Made by a program: the position numbers and the translations under genes. The notes beneath the pieces were generated by a model. That model was not told the origin of the DNA and searched no databases. It saw nothing but the letters and a program-made list of their open reading frames with translations. Below, in pieces: positions 16,562 through 24,695 of a DNA stretch of 37,922 nucleotides. Within the stretch, counting starts at the first letter, position 1. Each line of letters begins with the position of its first letter. Source of the stretch: an uncultured Cyclobacteriaceae bacterium (GTDB taxonomy: Bacteria; Bacteroidota; Bacteroidia; Cytophagales; Cyclobacteriaceae); the NCBI GenBank assembly GCA_947492745.1, contig CANLOE010000072.1, forward strand, positions 1 through 37,922, read 5' to 3'.

Positions 16562-17791
16562 ATGAAAGTAGCCGTCATAGGAGGAGGTGCCTCCGGTTTT
16601 TTCTCCGCTATCAATCTTGCCCGACAACAGCCGTCGTGGCAAGTAGATATCCATGAGAAGAGCAGTAAGCTGCTCAGTAAGGTCAAGGTATCCGGAGGCG
16701 GTCGCTGTAACGTCACCCACCATTGTTTTGAGCCTATCGCCTTATCAAAAAACTACCCCAGAGGAGGGAAAAGATTGTCGCAGCTCTTCAAGCTTTTTGG
16801 TCCTGAGGACATGGAGCACTGGTTTTCCGAAAGGAACGTAAGTCTGAAAACGGAATCTGATGGACGAATGTTTCCCAATAGCAATCACTCTCAGACCATA
16901 ATTGATACCTTCCTGTCCGAGGCACAAAAGCATCAAGTAGGTATACATACCCGCTCCGGACTAAAGTCACTGCATCTTTTGGAAAATGGAAAATGGTCCC
17001 TCTCTATGGACCATGGTCGCACGATTATTGTCGATAAGGTCATCATGGCCACAGGGGGACAGCCTTCGGTGTGGAAGCTGCTGGAACAGCTCGGTCTGGA
17101 CATCGTTCCAGCGGTACCGTCCCTGTTTACCTTTAACTGTAAGGATACAAGGATAGCAGGGTTGCAAGGTTTGAGTTTCCCTTATGTTCAGGTCAAAGTC
17201 GCTGGCACCAAATTAGTGGCCGAGGGACCTTTGCTCATCACCCACTGGGGATTCAGTGGTCCCGCTATCCTTCGGCTATCCGCTTGGGGAGCCAGAGCAC
17301 TGGCCGAAAAGGGTTATGACTTTACGATTATGATCAATTTTATGGGGAAAGAACATCCTCGGGAGGTAGGCACCTATATCGCTGACCTGAGAAAGACCCA
17401 TCCCAAAAAATTACCTATCAATGAAAGCATTCCGGGTATACCCAAGCGTTATTGGCAACGGATTACAGAGACAGCTATGGTCCGCAGGGGACAGCCGCTG
17501 GGCGAACTGGCAAAAAAACAGTCAAACAAACTAATGGAAGAGCTGGCACAGGCTACTTTCAATATCCAAGGAAAAAGTACCTTCAAGGAAGAGTTCGTTA
17601 CCTGTGGTGGCGTTTCTTTATCCGAAATCAACTTTAGCAACCTGGAGGCCAAGAGGTTTCCCGGATTGCACTTTACAGGAGAAGTATTGGATATTGATGC
17701 CATCACGGGAGGCTTTAATTTCCAAGCCTGCTGGACTACAGCATGGATATTGGCAGAACAACTATCACTTTCCAATACAAGTGCTGAATAA
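16562..17791 (+). CDS. BaiN/YhiN-family NAD(P)/FAD-dependent oxidoreductase (HI0933-like)
   Basis: This flavoprotein of unclear physiological reaction belongs to the HI0933/BaiN family. It starts with the FAD-binding Rossmann motif VAVIGGGASGFFSA (residues 3-16), followed by the family signature KVSGGGRCNVTH (about 42-53). Then come MATGGQPSVWK, THWGFSGPAILRLSAWGAR and the C-terminal FAD contact TGEVLDIDAITGGFNFQACW. At 409 residues it is typical. It is a single gene, unrelated in function to the sugar genes before it, and faces the next gene (17944-18807) tail to tail. Confidence 0.92.
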   Translation: MKVAVIGGGASGFFSAINLARQQPSWQVDIHEKSSKLLSKVKVSGGGRCNVTHHCFEPIALSKNYPRGGKRLSQLFKLFGPEDMEHWFSERNVSLKTESDGRMFPNSNHSQTIIDTFLSEAQKHQVGIHTRSGLKSLHLLENGKWSLSMDHGRTIIVDKVIMATGGQPSVWKLLEQLGLDIVPAVPSLFTFNCKDTRIAGLQGLSFPYVQVKVAGTKLVAEGPLLITHWGFSGPAILRLSAWGARALAEKGYDFTIMINFMGKEHPREVGTYIADLRKTHPKKLPINESIPGIPKRYWQRITETAMVRRGQPLGELAKKQSNKLMEELAQATFNIQGKSTFKEEFVTCGGVSLSEINFSNLEAKRFPGLHFTGEVLDIDAITGGFNFQACWTTAWILAEQLSLSNTSAE

Positions 17792-17842
17792 ACCATCAGA
17801 AAATCACCCACAGTGTATAGGCCCTATGAGCATAAGAGTAAA

Positions 17843-17922
17843 TTTAACGTTCGGCCCTCCTATTCTACACTAAGAATAAGTGATAACAAATCCTAAGATA
17901 ATATCCGTCAAAACAGTCACTC
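17843..17922 (+). repeat. PR-E tail fragment
   Basis: Only the 3' part of PR-E is present: TTAACGTTCGGCCC, then GTGATAACAAATCCTAAGAT and CAAAACAGTCACTCA. It fills the space between two convergent genes. The following AATTGTAA also follows the PR-E copy at 30205-30350. Confidence 0.7.
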
Positions 17923-17943
17923 AATTGTAAGAAATAAATCGAA

Positions 17944-18807
17944 TCAAAGAGCATAGACCAAGTTGTCCGTTGAACATTCTTGGCTGACCAGTCCCAGTTC
18001 TTTGAGAGTATTATTGACCTCTTCCAGCACGGCCTTATCCACGAACGTGCTATTGGCCCAAGCTGTTAGTCCGAGCCATTCCTCAACATCTTCGGGTTGG
18101 AGCTGGTACTTCTCAGCGATAATCGCGATACGATGAGGGTGGGTGACCAGTAATGCTGCTTGTTGTTGTACTTCCGTTATCGCCTGGGCAATCTGTACTT
18201 TGGACTGTTCAAGAACTTCCTCCCTGACACAGATTACAAAGCAGGGCCAAGGTGTCGGACAGATACCTACCCTTCGGAACTCTCCATTATCCACAAAAGG
18301 TTGAGTGGTAAATTTTTCCCATAAAAACACTTCAGCACTTCCTTCTTTGAGGGCCGCTCTTGCACCGTCGAGATTATTGATGACTTCAAAATGTAGATTA
18401 TCCAAAGGCCATGCATGGTTCTTAGCGTGAACAAAAGCCATCAGATGCGACCCTGACCCATAGCGGCTTACAGCATAGCACCTTCCTTTGGTATCTTTCA
18501 TATCCCGTACCGAAGAACGATCGGGTACATGAACACCCCATAATAACGGTGTAACGGTATAAAAACTGACTATTTTGAAGGCTCCTCCTTTATCTATACC
18601 TGCTACTGCACCGTCCGTCAGTAACATGGCCATATCTACCGTACCCTCATTGAGTGAATTGATCATGGCACCTGTACCCTCAGGAAAATCCTGCCATGTA
18701 GCTTCGATACCGTGTGTGTCCAGTTTACCGGAATCCAACAATCGGTGCCAAGGCAGATTGAAATGCTCAGGTACTCCCCCTATCCTAAGTTGCATTGATG
18801 CTTTCAA
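17944..18807 (-). CDS. Cytosolic PBP2-fold substrate-binding protein (NMT1/SsuA-like)
   Basis: This 287-residue protein has the fold of type 2 periplasmic binding proteins but no signal peptide or lipobox. It begins LRIGGVPEHFNLPWHRLL, and the body has the typical pattern SLNEGTVDMAMLLTDGAV and DGARAALKEGSAEVFLWE. There is no ABC permease or ATPase nearby. Such stand-alone intracellular PBP-like proteins occur in bacteria and fungi; ligand and role are not known to me. An internal Met5 (MQLRIGG) is an alternative start. Confidence 0.8.
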   Translation of the reverse strand: MKASMQLRIGGVPEHFNLPWHRLLDSGKLDTHGIEATWQDFPEGTGAMINSLNEGTVDMAMLLTDGAVAGIDKGGAFKIVSFYTVTPLLWGVHVPDRSSVRDMKDTKGRCYAVSRYGSGSHLMAFVHAKNHAWPLDNLHFEVINNLDGARAALKEGSAEVFLWEKFTTQPFVDNGEFRRVGICPTPWPCFVICVREEVLEQSKVQIAQAITEVQQQAALLVTHPHRIAIIAEKYQLQPEDVEEWLGLTAWANSTFVDKAVLEEVNNTLKELGLVSQECSTDNLVYAL

Positions 18808-19325
18808 ATTTCAATTTATAATATATGACAATTAGTTAACTGTGTAATCTCCCAATAGTTTTAGAAACCCATAATGAGAGGCTATCCCCTTCCATAGGTT
18901 TGTGTAAGTTTACGTACTAAGCTAATATAGAACAAGATGTTGATTTAATAAATAAGGTTACGCAATATACTATTCTCGTAAACATACCTATCCAAAGTCA
19001 AAATCAAAAAAGGAATTACAGGTTTAACAAAAACATAGCTTTCAAACAGTACCGATTTTCGTTATTGGGTGTCGATTCGCTTTACCAGTGCGCTGTTAGC
19101 AATACAATTAAATCCAAAATAATCAAGTAAGTTTCCCCACCTAAACCACTGATTTTAGTATACTTTATGCCCTCATAACGAAATCCTATTGATCAATTTG
19201 GGTCAAAGCTATCCGGTTTTCCATGCACTCGCGGTTTCTCAGGATAAGCTTCTGCTATATTCATTTTATAAAATCAGCAAATCATCTTGATTTTGTCGAT
19301 ATTTACTGTTCGAAATGAGTAAAAT
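18808..19325. other. 518-bp intergenic region with PR-D and a PR-C end fragment
   Basis: This is the space between divergent genes. 19136-19186 (PR-D) matches 30443-30500 in inverted orientation over about 50 bp with few differences. It is followed directly by CTATTGATCAATTTGGGT (19186-19203), the right end of a PR-C element. The rest shows no gene and no consensus promoter. Confidence 0.7.
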
Positions 19326-20579
19326 ATGAGTAAAAGTACAATTAGAGTAGTGGAGTTGTTCGCTGGAGTCGGCGGATTTAGACTAGGTCTAGAACAAGCC
19401 AATAACTCAGAAAGCCAGTGCGCCTTTGAAGTAGTGTGGAGCAATCAGTGGGAGCCTTCTACCAAAGTCCAGCATGCTTCCAAAGTGTATGCCACGCGAT
19501 GGCCCGATGCAGTACATAGTAATCGTAATATTGCCGAAGTAGCAACGGAAAGCATACCTGACCATGATCTTTTAGTAGGCGGTTTTCCTTGTCAAGATTA
19601 TTCTGTGGCCACGACGTTGAGCAATTCGAAGGGGCTCATAGGCAAGAAAGGAGTACTATGGTGGTCCATTCAGCGTATTTTAAGTCAAAAAGAGCATCCG
19701 CCCAAGTATCTTTTTCTGGAAAATGTCGATCGTCTCCTGAAGTCCCCCTCAGCGCAAAGAGGTCGTGACTTTGCCGTTATGCTGAAGAGCCTTGATGAAC
19801 TGGGCTATGCGGTAGAATGGCGGGTCATCAATGCCGCCGATTATGGCATGCCACAAAGAAGGAGAAGGGTATTTTTTCTGGGATACCATCGGTCCAGCCC
19901 ACTGTACCGAACGCTAAAAGAAGTGGACAAAATAAACTGGCTCAGTAGCAATGGTGTCATCGGAGGAGCCTTTCCCGCTGTATTCGAGATGTCCAAGGAC
20001 CCGTTGGTATCTTTCGCACTGACAGGTGACCTGGTAGAGGTCTCTGAGCAGTTTAACCGAGGAGGGAAACACTCTCCTTTCGAGAATACGGGTATCATGC
20101 TGGGTGGAACCATCTATACGGGTAAAACAAAGGCCCAGTACTCTGGTCCAAGATGTACTCTGAAAGACATCCTTCAGACCGAACCTGCGGCCCCATCCTA
20201 CTTTATAGCGCCCGAAGCTATGGACAAATGGACCTACCTAAAGGGTGCCAAAAATGAGCTCAGAAAGACAAAGGAGGGGTTTGAATACCACTATAACGAA
20301 GGTGGTATGGTCTTTCCCGATGCGCTGGACAGTCCATCGCGTACCATTATCACGGGTGAGGGCGGAAAATCGGCATCGAGGTTCAAGCATGTCATACCCA
20401 CTTCAGAAGGCCTACGACGATTGACTCCCATAGAACTGGAGCGCCTTAATATGTTTCCCGATAACCATACCCAAGTGGAAGGTATCTCCGATGGCAAACG
20501 CGCCTTCTTTATGGGCAATGCACTGGTCGTCGGTATTGTAAAAAAAATCGCCGAACAGCTCATGAATCAATGGGAATAA
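19326..20579 (+). CDS. DNA (cytosine-5-)-methyltransferase, apparently solitary
   Basis: This enzyme methylates cytosine C5 in a specific DNA sequence using SAM. All key motifs are present and in order: I, VVELFAGVGGFRLGLE (8-23); IV, GGFPCQDYS with catalytic Cys89; VI, LENVDR (131-136); VIII, QRRRRVFFLG (177-186); then a target-recognition region of about 170 residues; and IX/X, RRLTPIELERLNMFPDNH and FMGNALVVGIVKKIAEQL. At 417 residues it is full length. No restriction endonuclease, Vsr nuclease or second methyltransferase gene lies next to it. It could be an orphan regulatory or protective methyltransferase, or the remnant of a type II system. The recognition sequence cannot be read from the protein. 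Confidence 0.93.
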   Translation: MSKSTIRVVELFAGVGGFRLGLEQANNSESQCAFEVVWSNQWEPSTKVQHASKVYATRWPDAVHSNRNIAEVATESIPDHDLLVGGFPCQDYSVATTLSNSKGLIGKKGVLWWSIQRILSQKEHPPKYLFLENVDRLLKSPSAQRGRDFAVMLKSLDELGYAVEWRVINAADYGMPQRRRRVFFLGYHRSSPLYRTLKEVDKINWLSSNGVIGGAFPAVFEMSKDPLVSFALTGDLVEVSEQFNRGGKHSPFENTGIMLGGTIYTGKTKAQYSGPRCTLKDILQTEPAAPSYFIAPEAMDKWTYLKGAKNELRKTKEGFEYHYNEGGMVFPDALDSPSRTIITGEGGKSASRFKHVIPTSEGLRRLTPIELERLNMFPDNHTQVEGISDGKRAFFMGNALVVGIVKKIAEQLMNQWE

Positions 20580-20698
20580 TACGGATGGCCATGCCTTCGC
20601 TTTCCGTAATCAAAAAATCAACACCAGAGTGAAACAGGCTAAAAGAAAAGTCCGAACCACTTCCATAACAAAACATTTACCCTATAAGCTGATATCCC

Positions 20699-22030
20699 AT
20701 GAATTTCGAAGCGCTGAACTTAACTACTCCATTATTGAACGCCTTGAAAGACCAAGGCCTTGAACAGCCCACGACCATTCAACACAAGGTCTTTCCTGTA
20801 GCCATGTCGGGAAAGGACCTTCTCGGTATCGCACAGACAGGGACGGGCAAAACGCTGGCCTATCTCCTACCCTGTCTTCGCCTATGGAAATTCAATAAGG
20901 ATCCCAATCCGCACATACTTATACTGGTCCCTACCCGAGAGCTGGTCGTACAAGTGGTCGAAGAAGTGAAAAAGTTGACCTCCTACATGAACATAGTGGT
21001 CACGGGCGTCTATGGAGGTGCCAATATCAATACGCAGACAGCTACAGTACTACAAGGCCTGGATATACTCGTGGGTACACCTGGCCGTACCTTGGACCTA
21101 GCACTGAACGGTGCCTTTAAGATGAAGGCCATCAAAAAACTGGTCATTGATGAAGTAGATGAGATGCTCCAGCTAGGTTTTCGCTCACAACTGAACAGTA
21201 TCTTCGACCTACTGCCCGATAAAAGGCAGAATCTGTTGTTCTCCGCGACCTTGTCCCCTGAAGTAGAAACACTGATCAATGCCTTTACCATCCAAGCTGA
21301 AAAAATCGAGGCCGCTCCCGCAGGCACCCCACTAAAGAACATTCATCAAAGTACCTATGCCGTACCTAATTTTTATACCAAGGTCAACCTCTTGCATTGG
21401 CTCATGGATAAGGAAGATAGTATGAAAAAGGTCTTGGTATTCACTGCCAGCAAACGTTTGGCAGACCTGCTCTTTACTGAAATCGAACATCGTTATCCCG
21501 AGCAGATCGGTGTGATTCATTCCAACAAAGCACAGAATCATCGCTTTAACAGTGTGGAGCAGTTCCGGAACGGTAACTACCGCGTACTCATCGCCACTGA
21601 TCTTGTGGCCAGAGGCCTGGACATTATGGGGGTATCGCACGTACTTAATTTTGACCTGCCCGAAATACCTGAAAACTATATTCACCGTATCGGGAGAACG
21701 GGCCGTGCCGAAGAGAAAGGTATCGCCATCAGCTTTATCACTGAAAAGGACAATGCGGCGAAACTCGCTATTGAAAACCTAATGAAAATGCCCTTGGACC
21801 TGAAGTTGCTCCCCGATGAGGTGAACATCGAAACACACCTCACAGAGTACGAGCAACCCAAAGCATTCACAGGAAGTACTTACACTAAAAGTAAAAAGAA
21901 AGTAAGTGCAGGGCCTGCGTTTCATGAGAAAAAATCTAAAAACCTAAAAGTCAATAGTAAAGTCAGTCACAATGAGAAAATGAAGCTGAAATACAAAAAA
22001 CCAAAAAAAAGAGGGTCAAAAGGAAAGTAA
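20699..22030 (+). CDS. DEAD-box-type ATP-dependent RNA helicase (DEVD variant)
   Basis: This helicase would unwind or remodel RNA in ribosome assembly or mRNA decay. The motifs are Q motif (Phe3, Gln28), I AQTGTGKT (45-52), Ia PTRELVVQV, Ib TPGR (127-130), II DEVD (151-154) in place of DEAD, III SAT (182-184), V ATDLVARGLD and VI HRIGRTGR. After the RecA-like domains comes a lysine-rich tail (about residues 395-443), probably for RNA contact. At 443 residues the length fits RhlE/CsdA-like bacterial helicases. The DEVD change keeps the two acidic residues needed for Mg-ATP. It is a single gene, 119 bp after the methyltransferase. Confidence 0.93.
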   Translation: MNFEALNLTTPLLNALKDQGLEQPTTIQHKVFPVAMSGKDLLGIAQTGTGKTLAYLLPCLRLWKFNKDPNPHILILVPTRELVVQVVEEVKKLTSYMNIVVTGVYGGANINTQTATVLQGLDILVGTPGRTLDLALNGAFKMKAIKKLVIDEVDEMLQLGFRSQLNSIFDLLPDKRQNLLFSATLSPEVETLINAFTIQAEKIEAAPAGTPLKNIHQSTYAVPNFYTKVNLLHWLMDKEDSMKKVLVFTASKRLADLLFTEIEHRYPEQIGVIHSNKAQNHRFNSVEQFRNGNYRVLIATDLVARGLDIMGVSHVLNFDLPEIPENYIHRIGRTGRAEEKGIAISFITEKDNAAKLAIENLMKMPLDLKLLPDEVNIETHLTEYEQPKAFTGSTYTKSKKKVSAGPAFHEKKSKNLKVNSKVSHNEKMKLKYKKPKKRGSKGK

Positions 22031-22040
22031 TCTTAATTTT

Positions 22041-22064
22041 GAGGATAGTGAAAAACCTCTTTTT
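22041..22064 (+). terminator. Weak terminator after the helicase gene
   Basis: GAGG (22041-22044) pairs with CCTC (22056-22059), followed by TTTTT. The stem is only four base pairs, so this is tentative. Confidence 0.3.
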
Positions 22065-22160
22065 AAAGCAAATGAAATCACCTATTTTCACTTAGAGAAT
22101 ATTTAAAGTATATCTTTCATTTTCATTTGGTCGGTATTGATTTTAACCTTCGCCCAGGAT

Positions 22161-22329
22161 TCGCAGTAATGACATTTATCTTAAGCCAATTACTTTCTCG
22201 ATGATCTTCATTGCTGTTTGTAATCTTTCGGCGCAGGGTTTCGTTGAAATCCCCGCAGATAGCGCTGCTATTTTCGTCAATGATCCTGTACCCGGAATAA
22301 GCGATAACAAACGCCAAAACAATCTCTTA
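22161..22329 (+). repeat. PR-E repeat, copy 3, next to the lipoprotein start
   Basis: From CGCAGTAATGACATTT to the AATCTCTTA tail, this shares its left part with the inverted copy at 34579-34800. The middle has GATAGCGCTGCTATTTT. The element ends about 20 bp before the ATG of the lipoprotein gene at 22350, so it probably lies in that gene's leader or promoter region. It explains the 319-bp gap. Confidence 0.78.
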
Positions 22330-22349
22330 AAACCTAAAAACCTAATATC

Positions 22350-23144
22350 ATGAATTACAATTTTTATTCTTTTGTACTATTAGTGTCTGTTTTTACCTAT
22401 TTCTCCTGTGATAACGACACTCCGCCTACCCAAGCTACCGATAGGAGTGCTGTAGAAGAACCAGCGACCCAACAAGACATGGTCGTCTGTGAGAACAGCC
22501 AAACCCCTATATTTGTAGAAACAGATAGTATGATTATAGTGGAGGCCGAAAATGCTGATTACGCAAAAGCCACTTGGACCTATGATGAAAAACTGGATGA
22601 TTTTTCCGGCGAAGGGTACTTGGTCTGGAAAGGGAAAGATAGTTTTGGTCAACCTGGCAATGGTCTGCTGACCTATATTGTGCGCGTATCCACACCGGGT
22701 ACTTACAATTTTGTATGGAGGTCCCGTATTACAGAAGGCACGTCCACTACGGACTTCAATGACTCATGGCTGCGCATACCGGATGCGAAACATTTCTATG
22801 GCAAAAGAAAAGATGGGCATATTGTATACCCCAATGACTCCGAACTGGACACTATACCCGAAAGTGCCGGACAGGAATCGACCAAACCCGAAGGAAGCAG
22901 TAAAGACGGGTGGTTCAAAATATACATGAATACTGCGAGTAAGTGGCACTGGGGTTCTTATACCAGTGACAATAACCCTCACGCCATCTTTGTCATATTT
23001 CCCACCGCTGGGGACTATACCATCGAAATATCGGCTCGCTCCAAAGGACACGGTATAGATAAGTTCGTTCTTTTCCATGAAAAAGTGCAACAGTCGACAG
23101 CTACGGCAAGTACTGCTAAGGCGAGTAAGATATTATGCGAGTAA
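22350..23144 (+). CDS. Lipoprotein with CBM6-like carbohydrate-binding domain
   Basis: This is a predicted surface or periplasmic lipoprotein of 264 residues. The signal ends TYFSC (Cys20), followed by an acidic and threonine-rich linker. From about residue 68 a jelly-roll-type domain follows: MIIVEAENADYAKATW, then GPGTY-like phrases (VSTPGTYNFVWRSRI), NDSWLRIPDAKHFYG, and a late PTAGDYTIEISARSKGHGIDKF. 'EAE...' plus '...G.Y.IEI..RS.GHGIDK' is the pattern of CBM6-like or GH115 C-terminal modules, so a sugar-binding role is likely but not shown. No enzymatic domain is attached. A perfect terminator hairpin follows at 23188-23219. Confidence 0.8.
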   Translation: MNYNFYSFVLLVSVFTYFSCDNDTPPTQATDRSAVEEPATQQDMVVCENSQTPIFVETDSMIIVEAENADYAKATWTYDEKLDDFSGEGYLVWKGKDSFGQPGNGLLTYIVRVSTPGTYNFVWRSRITEGTSTTDFNDSWLRIPDAKHFYGKRKDGHIVYPNDSELDTIPESAGQESTKPEGSSKDGWFKIYMNTASKWHWGSYTSDNNPHAIFVIFPTAGDYTIEISARSKGHGIDKFVLFHEKVQQSTATASTAKASKILCE

Positions 23145-23187
23145 AATCAATACCGCAACTGTAATATAATAAGAGCAATTATAAAAC

Positions 23188-23226
23188 AAAGGGCTTTCCG
23201 AAATATCGGAAAGCCCTTTACCATTT
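23188..23226 (+). terminator. Strong terminator after the CBM6-like lipoprotein gene
   Basis: AAAGGGCTTTCCGA (23188-23201) and TCGGAAAGCCCTTT (23206-23219) form a perfect 14-bp stem with a 4-nt loop, followed by ACCATTTTTG. It could act in both directions. Confidence 0.85.
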
Positions 23227-23290
23227 TTGTATACACGCAAGCAAAAATTATGGCGGGATAACAGATCACTGACCTTTGGCCGAGGTTTTT

Positions 23291-23460
23291 AACCCAAATT
23301 GATGGATAGAAATCGTGATGAGCGTATAAATAGCAAAATACCGGCCATTTGGATTCGTTCGGCATAGCACCGCTATGATAAATGAAGACTGGTGGGCAAA
23401 GCTTCCGGTAGGAAGCTATTTATGCGCGGAATAGGTTCTCTATTGATCATTTTGGGGTTA
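23291..23460 (+). repeat. PR-C palindromic repeat, copy 1, overlapping a gene end
   Basis: This 170-bp element starts AACCCAAATTGAT and ends GATCATTTTGGGGTTA, with the apex CATAGC-ACC-GCTATG (23363-23377). It is over 85 percent identical by eye to 26077-26246. Its right end covers the last codons and the stop of the DUF1223 gene (stop at 23447). Confidence 0.9.
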
Positions 23461-24211
23461 ATCGTACAGCGCTCAATACTTCCATGCTGGTTTTATCCTG
23501 CACGAAAAGTATGGCGCTGCCCTGATCAAAATCAAATTTCTTAGGTATGGACAGACCTACCGTAGCACTCTTCTTTGCCGGAAAGGTTTTGAAAGAACGA
23601 ACTACATTATCATGACTTAGATTCCTTCCTTTATTCTCTCCTCTTGATACATAGTTTTCCACATGATCATCCACAAGTGCTACATTTAGGACTGTGCCAC
23701 TCTTATGGTCTTCCAAACTATAACTGATTTCATATAATCCATTCTTCTGCTTGATTTCAGCGGCTATCTGCCCTTGGGCCTCTTTCAATAGATTACTTTT
23801 GATACTCTGTGCCAAGCGCAGTCGATTGGAGCCTACAAACTCGGACTTACCATTAACGACCATCTGAGGAGTATAAATGCTCCGAAGCCCAAAGGACTCT
23901 CCGTATTTTCGCTGACGGTTCGTATAGGTCTGGGAGCTATAGGGATCTTTCCATCCAAGGTAATTCCAATAACTGACGTGAAATGATAGCCCGAGTAGTG
24001 TTACTCCCATCTCCTCTGCTTTGGTCATGCTCTCTTTCAGTAATTTATCCGCAGAAGGACAACTGGAGCAACCTTGTGAAGTGAACAGTTCCACCAAGAT
24101 TACTTTTTCACTTTCCAGTTTGATGGGCTTATCTTTCTCGGGCAAAAGAGTATAGGCACTGACCGTAAGCAGCACTGCCAGAAGTATTAGTGTATAGGGA
24201 ATTGTTTTCAT
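23447..24211 (-). CDS. DUF1223 thioredoxin-fold secreted protein
   Basis: This exported protein of the DUF1223 family has a thioredoxin-like N-terminal domain with the motif VELFTSQGCSSCPSADKLL, where CSSC would be the redox pair. The start at 24211 (MKTIPYTLILLAVLLTVSAY) gives a clean signal peptide or anchor; a longer frame to 24241 adds ten residues with no function. Mid-domain features LSFHVSYWNYLGWKDPYS and YTPQMVVNG are family-typical. The reaction is not established. The last residues (RLTPK) and the stop are encoded inside PR-C copy 1, so the native C-terminus may have been altered by the repeat. The gene stands alone. Confidence 0.88.
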   Translation of the reverse strand: MKTIPYTLILLAVLLTVSAYTLLPEKDKPIKLESEKVILVELFTSQGCSSCPSADKLLKESMTKAEEMGVTLLGLSFHVSYWNYLGWKDPYSSQTYTNRQRKYGESFGLRSIYTPQMVVNGKSEFVGSNRLRLAQSIKSNLLKEAQGQIAAEIKQKNGLYEISYSLEDHKSGTVLNVALVDDHVENYVSRGENKGRNLSHDNVVRSFKTFPAKKSATVGLSIPKKFDFDQGSAILFVQDKTSMEVLSAVRLTPK

Positions 24212-24255
24212 AGTGATAATATTTATCCGAGCACTGTCCATCAGACCTTCTGTTC

Positions 24256-24460
24256 TACAAACTTACCTTTCAAAAATCGCATATCTTCTTTTTTATGTTG
24301 TCCTTTCCTGCGTTGAAAATTCTCGTAATAGCACTGCTATCTTTGTCCATAGCTCACGCGGCAGATCGGTTCCTTCACTGGAAGACTCATTTTCACACTC
24401 CTACCCTTATAAAATAAGCGATGACAGTTCCTAAATCAATAGTTGTCAAACCTTTGTGAT
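24256..24460 (+). repeat. Chimeric repeat: PR-B-like left half, PR-E right half
   Basis: The left half (TACAAACTTACCTTTCAAA, then CTGCGTTGAAAATTCTCG and ATAGCACTGCTAT) is PR-B read backwards. The right half (CCTTCACTGGAAGA, then AAGCGATGACAGTTCCTAAA and GTTGTCAAACC) is PR-E. This shows PR-B and PR-E are related modules. The remaining 24461-24695 shows no gene. Confidence 0.7.
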
Positions 24461-24695
24461 AAGCCCTTACTAAACAGACCTAAGTTTATGGGAAGTGAAT
24501 ATAGATATAATAACGTCGTATCCTCAATAGACGTTAGCTTAAACCACACATGTGTAAAAGTGGTGACATGCGTATATTTCCGTGATAATTTACCGTATCG
24601 TTCCTACACACATTCGCTGCAAAAAGTCTTTTGGCCACAACGGGAGCGGTCCGGACACACCGCTACAATTGTTTCGCCTTCAGGACACTGGACAT

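Noticed and set aside
20699-22030. DEVD in place of DEAD as a sign of a dead helicase
   Set aside because: The two acidic residues that hold Mg-ATP remain and all other motifs are intact, so activity is expected.
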